64,000 nucleotides of DNA from CAYJLF01 sp964371055 (lineage in GTDB: Bacteria; Eisenbacteria; RBG-16-71-46; CAIMUX01): contig CAYJLF010000020.1 in assembly GCA_964371055.1 (NCBI GenBank), positions 69,578 to 133,577 on the forward strand, written 5' to 3'. Under the pieces are notes generated by a model, which saw only the letters and a program-made list of their open reading frames with translations, was not told the origin of the DNA and did no database searches. Below, piece after piece: positions 7,651 to 16,551 of this stretch; position 1 is the first letter of the stretch; each line of letters begins with the position of its first letter. Both the position numbers and the translations under genes were made by a program.

Positions 7651-9606
7651 TCACTCCGCGCAGCGGAAGCCGACCCTCGGACTGGCCGCCTCCGGAAGCT
7701 GGCTCGCGCGGTGCGCCGCGCGCAGTTCGGGGGCCGAGGAAACGCTGCCGCTCGCGTAGTGCCCCCCGCGCACCACACGGTAGGTGCCGCTGCTTGGGGG
7801 TTGGTGCGGCGTCGCGTACGGCGCGTACCAGTCGGCGCACCACTCGGCGACGTTGCCCGCGAGGTCGTGGACGGCGACGCCGTTCCAGTCGGCGACGCCG
7901 AGCGGGTAGGAACCGACGGAGCGGGTCGTGTTGAAGAGGCCGCCGAAATTCGCGCGATCCTGGCCCGGCGGATCGTTTCCCCACGGATAGATCGTGCCGA
8001 GACCGACGCCGCCTCCCGGCCAGGTTCCCTGTTCGGTCGAGCGCCCGCGCGCGGCCAGTTCCCACTCCGCCTCGGTCGGCAGGCGGCGCCCGATGCGGCG
8101 GGCATAGGCCTCCGCCCCGGCCCAGGTGACTCCCGTCACGGGATGGTTCGCCACCTCCACCGGCATCGTGAACCCGAGGGCGGGATCGGGGTCGATCTTG
8201 CTCCCGGCAAAGAGAAGGAGCGTCGTCTCACCGGATCGCACCGCGGTGTCAGAGACGGTGAGTTGTCCGCGCTCGAGGGCCTCCAGCAGGAAGGCCAGAT
8301 ACTGGCGGTTCGTCACTTCCAGCGTCTCGAGGCGCACGACGGAGGAGATCGCGACCGGATTCCCCGGATGCGTCTCGTTGCCCCAGCCGTCCGGATGATT
8401 TCCCATCACCATCGCCCCCGCCGCCAACGACGCCGTGGCGGTCGGGTAGGTCAGCACGATGACGGGCGACAGCTCGGACGGAATCCCGGACTGCCCCTCG
8501 AAGTTCACGCCGACCACGCTGAAGCGGTAGCGGCCGTGCTCGACGCCGGTGAACGACCGCGTCCCCCCCTGCGCCGGAATCCGCCCGACGCCCAGCGGGA
8601 TGGACGGCCCCTCGTCCACGCTGTAGAGCAGATCGAATCCATCCAGAGTCGGATCCACCTCCTCCGGAGTCCACGAGACGAAGATGCGCAGATCGGCCTG
8701 CTTCTGAGCCGTGAGCTGCCCCGCCGGCCGCCCCGGAATCGCCAGGTCGAGCACCAGGTCATGCTGCACTTCCGCCTCGACGAGGTCGAGCGTGTCCCGG
8801 CGGGTCGCATACCCCGTCGCCCGCACCTGCAGGATCTGGCGGCCCCGGGGAACGTTCAGGAATTCATAGGCGCCCGACGCATTGGTCGTGGTCTCGACCG
8901 TCGCGGCCCGACAGATCGCGCCCGACACCACCTCGTCCCGTCGATTGCGAACCACGCCGTGGAGGCGCGTCACCAGCTCGACGTCGTCCAGACGCACCTC
9001 GACCGTGTCGATCGCCTCCCGAACGGCCATCACGCGCGACCAGGGATGGTAGCCGTCGAGCGAGGCACGCAGGGTGTCGACTCCGAGAGGCAGGAAGGAG
9101 AGACGATAGCCGCCGTCCGGTCCGCTGTGGACCTCGCGGCCGGCGATCTGAAGAACCGCGCCCGCGAGCGGCTCGCTGCTGGCGTCATCCACGACGTGGC
9201 CGACGAGCGTCCCGGACGGCCCCATCACGAGAAGATCGACGCGGGCGATGACCGAATCGGAACCGTCGTCGACCGTCACCGAGACGGAGGCTGGTCCCTC
9301 GACTTCCGGCGCGATCCAACGCACCGCGTTCAGCGACGGATCGCGCGAGATGAAACGGCCGACCGTCGCGACCCAGCGGTGACGCAGGATGTCGCGATCG
9401 GGGTCAAACGTACTGCAGGCCACCTGCGCGGTATCCCCGAACCCGAGGGTATCCGGGTCGGCCGTCAGCGAGCGTACTTCGGGAGGTGTGTTGACGACTC
9501 GAACGAGGGACTTCTCATCGCCGCAGCCGGCCAGCGCCAGACTGAGCAGCAACGACGCCAGAAGGCGAACCGACCTGACCGCAACCCTCGGGGCCATCCT
9601 TGGCAT
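7651..9606 (-). CDS. Multidomain lipoprotein ending in an FGE/sulfatase-modifying-factor domain
   Basis: This 651-residue protein starts with a lipoprotein signal (LLASLLLSLALAGCGDEKS; lipobox cysteine at residue 27). Domains in order: an Ig-like/PKD-like domain (about 40-130), two carboxypeptidase-regulatory-like beta domains (about 131-215 and 216-300, each with a G-x-Y-x-F/L phrase), a fibronectin-III domain (about 305-390) and a formylglycine-generating-enzyme-type domain (about 400-651). The last has NRQYLAFLLEAL, PVTGVTWAGAEAYARRIG, RRLPTEAEWELAARG, IYPWGND, VHDLAGNVAEWCADWYA, VVRGGHYASG and the terminal VGFRCAE. The paired catalytic cysteines of true FGE are not evident, so a C-type-lectin-like binding role is likelier than enzymatic activity. 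Start: ATG five bases after GGAGG; a second ATG lies at 9597. Confidence 0.85.
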   Translation of the reverse strand: MPRMAPRVAVRSVRLLASLLLSLALAGCGDEKSLVRVVNTPPEVRSLTADPDTLGFGDTAQVACSTFDPDRDILRHRWVATVGRFISRDPSLNAVRWIAPEVEGPASVSVTVDDGSDSVIARVDLLVMGPSGTLVGHVVDDASSEPLAGAVLQIAGREVHSGPDGGYRLSFLPLGVDTLRASLDGYHPWSRVMAVREAIDTVEVRLDDVELVTRLHGVVRNRRDEVVSGAICRAATVETTTNASGAYEFLNVPRGRQILQVRATGYATRRDTLDLVEAEVQHDLVLDLAIPGRPAGQLTAQKQADLRIFVSWTPEEVDPTLDGFDLLYSVDEGPSIPLGVGRIPAQGGTRSFTGVEHGRYRFSVVGVNFEGQSGIPSELSPVIVLTYPTATASLAAGAMVMGNHPDGWGNETHPGNPVAISSVVRLETLEVTNRQYLAFLLEALERGQLTVSDTAVRSGETTLLLFAGSKIDPDPALGFTMPVEVANHPVTGVTWAGAEAYARRIGRRLPTEAEWELAARGRSTEQGTWPGGGVGLGTIYPWGNDPPGQDRANFGGLFNTTRSVGSYPLGVADWNGVAVHDLAGNVAEWCADWYAPYATPHQPPSSGTYRVVRGGHYASGSVSSAPELRAAHRASQLPEAASPRVGFRCAE

Positions 9607-9743
9607 GGGGGACCTCCGCGGCCATTCTATCCGCGTCGACCCGCGAAGGAAAGCCGGCGGCGAGGCGGCCTCGGGGTCTCAGTCCCGAACCCGGTCGCCG
9701 GAACCGACGCGTCCGGCCCGTCGGGCGGAGCGCCGGCGCCGGG

Positions 9744-10199
9744 CTATGACTCGAAGAGCGCGCTCTCCCTAGTCTCGTGTTCGACCAGATCCTGAACGCA
9801 CGCGGACAGATAGGCCTTCAGGGCCTCGGCCAGGGAGCCGGCGCTCTGTCCGGCCCGCAATTCATCGATGACCCGGCGCGCGCTGTCCTGCAGGGCCCGG
9901 AGTTCCCGGATCAGCGGCTGGTGCTCGGCCAGAATCTCCTCTCCCCTCCGCCTCCATTCTCCTCGCTCGTCGTCCGGATCCCACGCCGAGAAATAGATCC
10001 GTTCCGCGTGAGCGTAGTGCTCGCTCAGCACGGGGAGAAGACCCTCGATCTCATCGGCACATGCGACCAGCGATCCGAGCGCCGAGGGAAAGCCCGACTC
10101 CGCCGACGCAAACTTGCGGAGACGGCGTAGCCTCTGCCGGATCCTCCGGCGCTCGTCGAGGAAAACCTCGTCATGAATCAGTGGAAGGGCGGGAGCCAT
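9744..10199 (-). CDS. Hemerythrin-like (HHE) metal-binding protein
   Basis: This 151-residue all-helical protein has spaced histidines and acidic residues in the hemerythrin/HHE arrangement: LIHDEVFLDE near the N-terminus, EHYAHAERIYFS at about residue 60, LAEHQPLIRELRAL at about 92 and DLVEHETRESALF near the C-terminus. A diiron site for oxygen, NO or iron handling is plausible from the family; the ligand set is not textbook, so the metal is inferred. The start ATG follows GAGGTG. It is monocistronic; a possible -10 element lies about 150 bases upstream (10352-10357). Confidence 0.65.
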   Translation of the reverse strand: MAPALPLIHDEVFLDERRRIRQRLRRLRKFASAESGFPSALGSLVACADEIEGLLPVLSEHYAHAERIYFSAWDPDDERGEWRRRGEEILAEHQPLIRELRALQDSARRVIDELRAGQSAGSLAEALKAYLSACVQDLVEHETRESALFES

Positions 10200-10351
10200 T
10201 CTGCACCTCGCTTTCCGATGCCTCGCCCCGGCTGTCGCCCCATTGGATGCGATTCAGGCATCGACGGTCGGCGACGGATCTCCGTCGGGCGATCCCTGCT
10301 GCTTTACCCCGTGGTGACCCTTCGGATCCGTCCGAACTCCCCGGTGGACTT

Positions 10352-10357
10352 AGTATA
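10352..10357 (-). promoter_or_regulatory. Candidate -10 element (TATACT) for the hemerythrin-like gene
   Basis: On the minus strand the hexamer TATACT sits in an A+T-rich island in an otherwise GC-rich gap, about 150 bases upstream of the ATG at 10199. No good -35 lies at 16-18 bases (a TTGACT occurs too far away, 34 bases upstream). This is weak, sequence-only evidence. Confidence 0.3.
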
Positions 10358-10393
10358 CCGTACTGGTTCGGCCACGCCCTCGCGTAGATCGAG

Positions 10394-11257
10394 TCAATCT
10401 TCGTCCATGCTCCCGCAAAGCAACGCCGCGCACGGCAGCGCCTCGAGGACATCCAGAGTCGCCCTGACCCCGAACGATTCCCGCCGGCGGGCCGGCCCGA
10501 AGGCCCCCATCGCCAACAGGTCCGCCTCCCAGTCCTCCGCCTCGCGCAAGATAGCGTCCGCCGCCGACCCCTCGACTGCGATCAGGTCTCCCTCCACCTG
10601 ATGAGACTCGAGATATGCGCCGGCCCGATCCAGCAGGCGTCCCGCCGCTTCCGCGGCTCCGACCGCGATCACCCGCAGCTCGGCCGGCAGTCGCTGAGCC
10701 AGCCCAAGGGCGGTCGAGAGCACGCGATGCGATGCCTCCGTATCGTCGTACGCGACGAGGATCTTCGGCCCCAGGGTCGCGCCGGGCGGAACCAAGGCCA
10801 CCGGGCACCAGGCACGGCGGAGAATCCGTTCCACGTGACGTCCCAGGGGGCGCCGGGGCGCCGACTCGCTCGCCGCTTCGCTGTACTTGCCCATCACCAG
10901 GAGGTCGTGCGCCCTCGACTCCTGGATCAGGATCTGGTCCACGGAACCCTGGGCGACCAGAAACGAGCCGCGGATCCTCGTGTCGGCCACCAGCTGCAGG
11001 AAGCGGTGTCCCAACACCCGTTCCTCGGACTGGAACTCGGCCTCCAGCATCGGCACATTGGGTGCCTCCATCGGGATCGTGCCGGTCGACGGCAGGATCC
11101 GGAGCGCCTGTTCCGCGGCCCGGATCAGCTCCGCGTCCTCCACATAGAGCGCTTTGACCGAGGCTTTCAGCGCGATGGCCAGTTCGACGGCCAGTCCGGC
11201 CGTCGATTCCGCCGTCTCGCCCCAGTCCAGGCCCACGAGAATCGTCTGGATCTTCAT
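10394..11257 (-). CDS. Tandem universal stress protein (two UspA domains)
   Basis: This 287-residue protein carries two UspA-type alpha/beta domains. Domain 1 (about 1-155) starts KIQTILVGLDWGETAESTAG and ends LGRHVERILRRAWCPVALVP. Domain 2 (about 160-285) starts KILVAYDDTEASHRVLSTAL and ends LPCAALLCG. In the first domain the G-x2-G-x9-[ST] ATP-loop is partly kept (MGKY...LGRHVERIL), while in the second it is degenerate (MGAFGPARRRESFG). Tandem Usp proteins are cytoplasmic stress-response or nucleotide-binding factors. The start ATG follows GGAGGAACCGGCC. It stands alone between the hemerythrin-like gene (same strand) and the divergent nfeD-like gene. Confidence 0.85.
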   Translation of the reverse strand: MKIQTILVGLDWGETAESTAGLAVELAIALKASVKALYVEDAELIRAAEQALRILPSTGTIPMEAPNVPMLEAEFQSEERVLGHRFLQLVADTRIRGSFLVAQGSVDQILIQESRAHDLLVMGKYSEAASESAPRRPLGRHVERILRRAWCPVALVPPGATLGPKILVAYDDTEASHRVLSTALGLAQRLPAELRVIAVGAAEAAGRLLDRAGAYLESHQVEGDLIAVEGSAADAILREAEDWEADLLAMGAFGPARRRESFGVRATLDVLEALPCAALLCGSMDED

Positions 11258-11489
11258 GGCCGGTTCCTCCTCTGGCGCGTCTGCGCCTGGTCAGGACACG
11301 ACTCCACGGGCACGATCCCGCTGTGGGGGGCAACACGCCGTTCGGGATCTCGTACGAGTCCGCCAGGGCGGTCGTCATCCGGAGCATACCCGGAACCGGC
11401 CGTCCCGCAACGGCGGATCGTTCGGGCGCCTTGATCCGGTATCGCAAAACCCGTAGGATCCGCCGGGCAAACCTCGTAGGGGAGGTTCT

Positions 11490-11978
11490 ATGAGTTCCGT
11501 GATCGACTGGCTTCTGATCGTGGCCGGCGCCCTGCTCATCCTGCTCGAAGTGCTTCTGGGCGCCGTCAGCGGGTTCGACTTTCTCCTCATCGGCTCGGCC
11601 CTGTTGCTGGGCGGCGTCCTGGGGGCCGTCCTCCATCAACCACTCGTCGGCTTCGTCGCCGCCGGCATCCTCTCCCTGCTCTACGTTTTCGTCGGGCGAC
11701 GGCACATCCGCGGGCGGCTCCGTCGGCCCGGCATCCCCAGCAACATCGATGCGCTCTATGGTAAGACCGTTGTGGTGGTGGAAGAGCCGACCGAGCACCG
11801 CGCCGGGCGTGTCCGCCACGAGGGAGAGGAGTGGCGGGCCCTGCTGGACGGAAGCCGGACGCCGGCGACCATCCCGCTCTCCCCCGGCAGCAAGGCGCAG
11901 ATCACGCGTGTCGATGGCGTCACGGTCTATGTCTCCCCGGTCCCGGCCGGAACCTCTTCCGGAAAGGAGTCGTCATGA
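11490..11978 (+). CDS. NfeD-like membrane protein
   Basis: This 162-residue protein has two to three N-terminal membrane helices (about residues 5-70: IDWLLIVAGALLILLEVLLG and FVAAGILSLLYVFVG) and a C-terminal OB-fold-type beta domain (about 88-150, with LYGKTVVVVEEPTEHRAGRV and VDGVTVYVSP). This is the short NfeD/YbbK-partner architecture that assists SPFH-domain proteins in membrane microdomains. Its stop overlaps the start of the downstream SPFH gene (ATGA at 11975-11978), the usual pairing for this family. Start: ATG after GGGGAGGTTCT. Confidence 0.85.
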   Translation: MSSVIDWLLIVAGALLILLEVLLGAVSGFDFLLIGSALLLGGVLGAVLHQPLVGFVAAGILSLLYVFVGRRHIRGRLRRPGIPSNIDALYGKTVVVVEEPTEHRAGRVRHEGEEWRALLDGSRTPATIPLSPGSKAQITRVDGVTVYVSPVPAGTSSGKESS

Positions 11979-12913
11979 GCGGCCTCAATCCCGCGCTCGT
12001 TCTCCTGTTCGGTTTCATCCTCTTCATCCTGCTCATCATCCTCGCGCGCAGCGCCCGTATCGTGAGGCAGTACGAGAAGGGACTGATCCTGCGGCTGGGG
12101 AAGTACCATGCCACGGTCAGTTCGGGACTCAACTTCCTCATGCCGCTCATTGACGACATCCAGAAGGTCGACATGCGCGAGCAGGTGATCAACGTCGAGC
12201 CGCAGAAGGTGATCACGCGCGACAACGTCAGCGTCGTGGTCGACGCGGTCATCTACTACCGCGTGATCGATCCCGTTCGCGCCGTCTTCGAAGTGCAGAA
12301 CTTCGGCCTGGCCGCCACCACCCTGGCCCAGACCAACCTCCGTAACCTGATCGGTGACAAAGCGCTCGACGAAACTCTGATCGCGCGTGACATCATCAAC
12401 ACGAATCTGCGGGCGGTGCTCGACGAGGCGACCAACGGCTGGGGGGTCAAGGTCACCCGCGTCGAAGTGCAGAAGATCGACCCGCCGGCCGACATCACCG
12501 AGGCGATGAGCCGCCAGATGAAGGCGGAGCGGGACAAGCGCGCCAACATCCTCGAGTCGGAGGGGATCCGGCAGAGCGAGATCCTGAAGGCAGAAGGACA
12601 GAAACAGGCGGAGATCCTGAAGGCGGAGGGTGACGCTCAGGCCAAGCTGCTGCGCGCCGAGGCCGAGGCCAAGGCGATCGAGATGGTCTCGAACGCCGCC
12701 GAGAAGTTCTTCCAGGAGCGGGCCGCGCTCAGCAAGCAGCTCGACGTGCTGCAGAGCACGCTGCAGCACAACACGAAGTATGTGATCCCGGGCAACGCCG
12801 ATCTGGTGGCGGTGCTGGGATTCGAGGAGGGCACCGCTCCGCAGCTCGTCCCATACCAGCGCACTCGTGACGCAGGGTCGGGCCGGGGGGCGCCCCCGCC
12901 GATGCGGCCGTAG
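11975..12913 (+). CDS. SPFH/stomatin-like membrane protein (QmcA/HflK-type)
   Basis: This 312-residue protein has one N-terminal membrane helix (LVLLFGFILFILLIILARSA), an SPFH/band-7 domain (about residues 25-200: RIVRQYEKGLILRLGKYHA, PLIDDIQKVDMREQVINVEP, VVVDAVIYYRV, LRNLIGDKALDETLIARD) and a long helical coiled-coil tail rich in E-x-x-x-Q/K-A repeats (ILKAEGQKQAEILKAEGDAQ). The terminal region is proline and glycine rich. These proteins oligomerise in the inner membrane and regulate proteases or membrane organisation; the nfeD-like gene overlapping its start is the usual partner. A bidirectional hairpin follows the stop codon. Confidence 0.9.
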   Translation: MSGLNPALVLLFGFILFILLIILARSARIVRQYEKGLILRLGKYHATVSSGLNFLMPLIDDIQKVDMREQVINVEPQKVITRDNVSVVVDAVIYYRVIDPVRAVFEVQNFGLAATTLAQTNLRNLIGDKALDETLIARDIINTNLRAVLDEATNGWGVKVTRVEVQKIDPPADITEAMSRQMKAERDKRANILESEGIRQSEILKAEGQKQAEILKAEGDAQAKLLRAEAEAKAIEMVSNAAEKFFQERAALSKQLDVLQSTLQHNTKYVIPGNADLVAVLGFEEGTAPQLVPYQRTRDAGSGRGAPPPMRP

Positions 12914-12928
12914 CAGCGGGCGGAAGAT

Positions 12929-12960
12929 CCGGACCGCGTCGCGCCGGCGCCGCGGTCCGG
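12929..12960. terminator. Perfect 10-bp stem hairpin between convergent genes
   Basis: CCGGACCGCG at 12929-12938 pairs exactly with CGCGGTCCGG at 12951-12960 across a 12-base loop. It lies between the stop of the SPFH gene and the end of the convergent lipoprotein gene, so it could terminate both transcripts. No T-run follows on either side. Confidence 0.55.
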
Positions 12961-12964
12961 TCGC

Positions 12965-13789
12965 TTACCACACCCGTCCCTCCGGCGCCCACTCGCCGTG
13001 CCCGCCCGCCCAGCGGATCTGATGGCGGAGGATCCACGGATCGCCCCGACGGGCGCGGCCGTAGACCCACATCTCTCCCCGATCGCCCTGGTCCGAGATG
13101 GACCCTTCCCACGACACGGTATCTCCACAGACGGCACGAACGTCCTTCAGGCCGTCGTCGCGCGCGGCGAGGCGAAGCTCCAGGACCGGCGGAGACGCGC
13201 CTCGCGATCCGGCGAAGAAACTCCAGTCGCACGTCCTCCCGTCCGGCGACAACACCCAGTCGGAGTCATGGCCCGTCGCCCCCGCGCGGGTCCAGTGCGT
13301 GCAGGCCCCCGAAGCCCCATAGGGCCGGGACATGATCCGGCAAGTCAGCAGAGAGTCCCCATCCTCCTCCCCGGGAAGCCCGGCGCACCCATCGCGGTAG
13401 GCTTCCCATACCCACCCGTCGCCCGTCGGGCAGACCCGATACGTGTACGAACAACCTGGGCCCGGCTCCACGAAGGCCTCGACGCATTCGCTCTCGACCG
13501 TGTGCCAGTCGTCCCGCTGAAAGTCGGTGAAAAGAGGTGCGCGCAGCCGCAGGACCGTCTGCACGCGGTTGAGGCATCCCATCAGCACGATCCTGGCCTC
13601 GCGCAGCCCCGGATCGACCGTGCGCGCCAGAGTGGGAACGGGCAGATGACGAGGGTCGGTGATTACGGGCCAAGTGTCCGGCCCGGCCGGCGTGGTCCCC
13701 TCCTGGCACGAGGAGAGAAAGAGGCCGAGATAGGCCGCCAGGACGAACGATGAAACGGAACCGTGGTGTCGGATCGGATTCATCAGCAT
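12965..13789 (-). CDS. Hypothetical lipoprotein, Cys- and Trp-rich
   Basis: This 274-residue protein has a lipoprotein signal peptide (FVLAAYLGLFLSSCQEG; lipobox cysteine at about residue 28). The mature part is hydrophilic, rich in Trp, Asp and Cys (at least eight Cys, e.g. SECVEAFVEPGPGCSYTY and GACTHWTRAG), suggesting a disulfide-stabilised periplasmic or outer-membrane-attached domain. The C-terminal third has antiparallel-beta character (RGEMWVYGRARRGDPWILRH). I do not recognise a family. ATG at 13789 follows GAGGATAGCG; a second ATG lies at 13783. It is convergent with the SPFH gene and shares a hairpin with it. Confidence 0.65.
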   Translation of the reverse strand: MLMNPIRHHGSVSSFVLAAYLGLFLSSCQEGTTPAGPDTWPVITDPRHLPVPTLARTVDPGLREARIVLMGCLNRVQTVLRLRAPLFTDFQRDDWHTVESECVEAFVEPGPGCSYTYRVCPTGDGWVWEAYRDGCAGLPGEEDGDSLLTCRIMSRPYGASGACTHWTRAGATGHDSDWVLSPDGRTCDWSFFAGSRGASPPVLELRLAARDDGLKDVRAVCGDTVSWEGSISDQGDRGEMWVYGRARRGDPWILRHQIRWAGGHGEWAPEGRVW

Positions 13790-13901
13790 CGCTATCCTCG
13801 TCGCAGTCCCAACCCGGTCTTCACCATACCAGAGTCGCCCGTCTCCGCGTGGATCGTTTTCGCCCCCGTCGCGGGACGCATCACCGCCCGGCGCCAGCCG
13901 C

Positions 13902-14678
13902 CTACCCGAAGGTCGCCACCACCGGGGTGTGATCGCTCGGCCGATCCCACCCCCGCGGCGTGCGATCGATGACGCAGCTCAGGGCCCGCGCGCAGAGCGG
14001 CGCCGTCACCAGGATCAGATCGATGCGCGCCCCCTGGTTTCGAGGCCAGGCGCCCATCCGGTAGTCCCACCAGGAGTACTCCCGCGCCTGGGGATGAAGA
14101 TGACGGAAGAGGTCGATCAGCCCCCAGTCGAGAAGGCGCCGGAGCGCGTCGTGCTCGGCCTCGCTGAAGAGGACCTGGCCGCGGAATCGGTTCGGATCGT
14201 GGACGTCATCATCGGCCGGAGCGACATTGAAGTCTCCCACCAGGGCGAGCGGCGCAGACGGGTCGTGAGACGTCTCGAGATGGCGAGCCAGCCCGTCCAG
14301 CCAGCGGAGCTTGTACGCATACTTCTGTGAACCGACGCTCTCGCCGTTCGGAACGTAGAGGTTCAGGATCCGCACGTCATCGCGCCGGGCGGAGAGGACG
14401 CGCGCCTGCGGATCGCCCTCGTGCTCGGGCAGCCCGGTCGCCACCTCAAGGAGGGGATCCGCGGAGAGAAACGCCACGCCGTTGTAGCTCTTCTGTCCAT
14501 GGACCGCGGCGTGCCAGCCGGCATCGAAGAAGACGTCCTCGGGGAAGTCCTCACTCTGCATCTTCAGTTCCTGCAGCGCCAGCACGCTCGGCGGCGACTC
14601 TCTCAGCCAATCCAGGACATGCGCGCCGCGCGCCTTGAGAGAGTTGACGTTCCAGGTGGCGAGGGTAAACGGCGCCAT
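13902..14678 (-). CDS. xth: Exodeoxyribonuclease III / AP endonuclease
   Basis: This 258-residue protein is of the exonuclease III (endonuclease/exonuclease/phosphatase) family, acting at abasic sites and 3' blocked ends in base-excision repair. All key motifs are visible in order: ATWNVNSLKAR, LQELKMQ, YNGVAFLS, ILNLYVPNG, LVGDFNVAPADDDV, SWWDYRMGAW, RIDLILVT and a final SDHTPVVATF with the catalytic His. The open frame extends upstream to 15443, but that part is only the antisense-free shadow of the next gene; the ATG at 14678 has GGAGG four bases before it and gives the normal family N-terminus. A second AP endonuclease (endonuclease IV type) lies at 49008-49994. Confidence 0.93.
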   Translation of the reverse strand: MAPFTLATWNVNSLKARGAHVLDWLRESPPSVLALQELKMQSEDFPEDVFFDAGWHAAVHGQKSYNGVAFLSADPLLEVATGLPEHEGDPQARVLSARRDDVRILNLYVPNGESVGSQKYAYKLRWLDGLARHLETSHDPSAPLALVGDFNVAPADDDVHDPNRFRGQVLFSEAEHDALRRLLDWGLIDLFRHLHPQAREYSWWDYRMGAWPRNQGARIDLILVTAPLCARALSCVIDRTPRGWDRPSDHTPVVATFG

Positions 14679-14749
14679 CGATCCTCCGTCGACGCTGATC
14701 CGGTCGCGCGGCAACCCGTGATCGCGAGTTCCCGGCGGCGACTCCGCGG

Positions 14750-15610
14750 CTACCAGTACTCCTCGAGGTGAAGCGTGCCGATCGTCTTCTTCTCGTCCGG
14801 CGTGTAGCCCCGCTCGTGGATCAGCTTCTCCTTCGCCGCATCGATCATGGCGGGATTCCCGCAGAGGAAGACGTGGGCCTGCTCGGGCCGGACGGGTACG
14901 CCGGTCTTCTCCTCGATCTGTCCGGCCAGGAGCACATCCTGAAGATAGCCGGTGAGACCGCGCCAGGTCGGGTCGTCCTGCGCCCGCGAGATGACAGGGT
15001 AGTAGTGGATGTTCCGGCAGACGCGGCTCAGCGTCATGAGTTCGGTGCGGTAGGCCAGGTCGTAGGAGTAGCGAGCGCCGTGGAGCACGATCACCTGCTG
15101 CGCACCGCCGCACTCCACCTCGGAGCGAAGCATGCTCATGTAGGGGGCCAGACCCGTGCCGGTCCCGACCAGGTAGATGTGCTTGTCGGCGGGGACCTTC
15201 GAGAGCGTGAACATCCCGGTCGGCTTGGGGCCGAGGTAGAGCCGATCCTGCGCCTTCAGGCCGAAGAGCTTCGGCGTCAATTCGCCGCTCGGCACCAGCG
15301 CGAGATAGAACTCGAGGTACTCGTCGGCCTTGCTGCCGGAGGCGATGGAGTACGCGCGCCGAATCAGCTTGTCTGGATCGGCATCCGACGCCGTTGCCTC
15401 GCCCGCGTCCGGCGGGGAGACGCCCGGAGGAACCTGTCCCCACTCCGAGGGCGCGGTCACCGCCCGGGCCGACTGCTTGAGCCCCAGCACGGTGTACTGC
15501 CCGGCTTTGAAGTCATACGGCAACTGGTCGGGGACCACCCGCAGGATCATCAGTCCCGGCGCGACCTCGACCCGCTGAACGGCAGTAGCGTTGTACTCGA
15601 GCGGCGGCAT
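14750..15610 (-). CDS. fpr: Ferredoxin/flavodoxin-NADP+ reductase
   Basis: This 286-residue protein is a bacterial FNR-type flavoenzyme moving electrons between NADPH and ferredoxin or flavodoxin. The FAD site is marked by RRAYSIASGS, the NADP site by LVGTGTGLAPYMSML and by VFLCGNPAMID, and the C-terminus ends in the aromatic residue typical of subclass Fpr (TLHLEEYW). About 35 residues between strands of the FAD domain (around TAPSEWGQVPPGVSPPDAGE) are an insertion compared with short Fpr proteins. Start: ATG after GGGGGGAGAGG. It lies 71 bases upstream of the xth gene on the same strand. Confidence 0.92.
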   Translation of the reverse strand: MPPLEYNATAVQRVEVAPGLMILRVVPDQLPYDFKAGQYTVLGLKQSARAVTAPSEWGQVPPGVSPPDAGEATASDADPDKLIRRAYSIASGSKADEYLEFYLALVPSGELTPKLFGLKAQDRLYLGPKPTGMFTLSKVPADKHIYLVGTGTGLAPYMSMLRSEVECGGAQQVIVLHGARYSYDLAYRTELMTLSRVCRNIHYYPVISRAQDDPTWRGLTGYLQDVLLAGQIEEKTGVPVRPEQAHVFLCGNPAMIDAAKEKLIHERGYTPDEKKTIGTLHLEEYW

Positions 15611-15697
15611 CCTCTCCCCCCTGCCGGGCCGGAGATCCCGGCCCGATCGACTGTCGGCGACGTCAACCCGACGATTCCAAGCGCTCAGGATACCCGA

Positions 15698-16441
15698 TCA
15701 GGACCCTACGTGCGGAGGCGCATCCCGGCGGGCCCGGAATCGCGCGAACTTCGAGCAGGGCTCGGGACTGAAGGCGATCCCGATCGCGTCCAACCGCCCC
15801 CGCACGGCCTCGACCACGCGGAGAGGATCGACGCCGGCCGGAAGGCACGTCTCCCCCAGCTCGATCTCCAGCTCGTAGACGGTGAGATCGGGACCATAGA
15901 CGGTGCGGTCCAGCTCCCAGAGCAGTCCCACGGAGACGCCGTCCTCCAGGTCGACGGGTGCTTCCGCCAGGTGGCGTTCATTCTGGAAACCACCCAGGCA
16001 GATCAAGTGCTCGAGCCCCGGAACCCGCCGCCGGAGTTCGCGGATCGGCTCGACGGGCAGCTCCAGGAGACGTTCCGGGTCGGCTTCGATCTCATCGAGC
16101 GAGAGCGGGACGGCAGCCTCGATCTCGATGCGGCGATGGATACCGTCCTTGAGGCTCCCACCCGTCTTGACCGTCACCAGGGTCCGCCCCCCCTCGTCCG
16201 GACCGCCTGCGTCATCCGAACGATCGACCCGATCCCCACCAACCTTCGCCCGCCGCACCTCCCGCCGGACCCGAAGCGCGATCCGGGCGCGCGCCAGCTC
16301 CCCGCCTGCACCATCGAAGAACCGATTCGTCTGGAGCACCGTTTCCCTCGCTCCGCCGAGCAGGCGAAGCAGGCGGAGCATCTCGCTCTCGGACGGCAGG
16401 GCGAACTTGACCTCGGTTTCGATCGGCGGCTGGCTCGGCAT
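15698..16441 (-). CDS. CYTH-domain phosphohydrolase-like protein
   Basis: This 247-residue protein has the CYTH (CyaB/thiamine triphosphatase) tunnel-fold signature. It opens with ETEVKFALPSE (the E-x-E-x-K motif), followed by TNRFFDGAGGELARARIALR with the R-x-R pattern, LVTVKTGG, HRRIEIEAAVPL and late acidic strands VYELEIELGE and SKFARF. Family members hydrolyse or cyclise triphosphate substrates (tripolyphosphate, ThTP or ATP) with Mg2+; the substrate cannot be read here. A ~20-residue acidic insertion (GGDRVDRSDDAGGPDEGG) interrupts the second pair of strands. Start: ATG behind AGGAGATC. It is divergent from the YitT-family gene. Confidence 0.85.
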   Translation of the reverse strand: MPSQPPIETEVKFALPSESEMLRLLRLLGGARETVLQTNRFFDGAGGELARARIALRVRREVRRAKVGGDRVDRSDDAGGPDEGGRTLVTVKTGGSLKDGIHRRIEIEAAVPLSLDEIEADPERLLELPVEPIRELRRRVPGLEHLICLGGFQNERHLAEAPVDLEDGVSVGLLWELDRTVYGPDLTVYELEIELGETCLPAGVDPLRVVEAVRGRLDAIGIAFSPEPCSKFARFRARRDAPPHVGS

Positions 16442-16551
16442 GATCTCCTCTCGTCAGCGGCCGCAGGATACCAGAGCCGGGGCGGACGGAGGGCACGGGA
16501 ACGCAGACCGGGGGTGGCGACAGGCCCAGTCCGTGACTAGACTCCCGGGGG

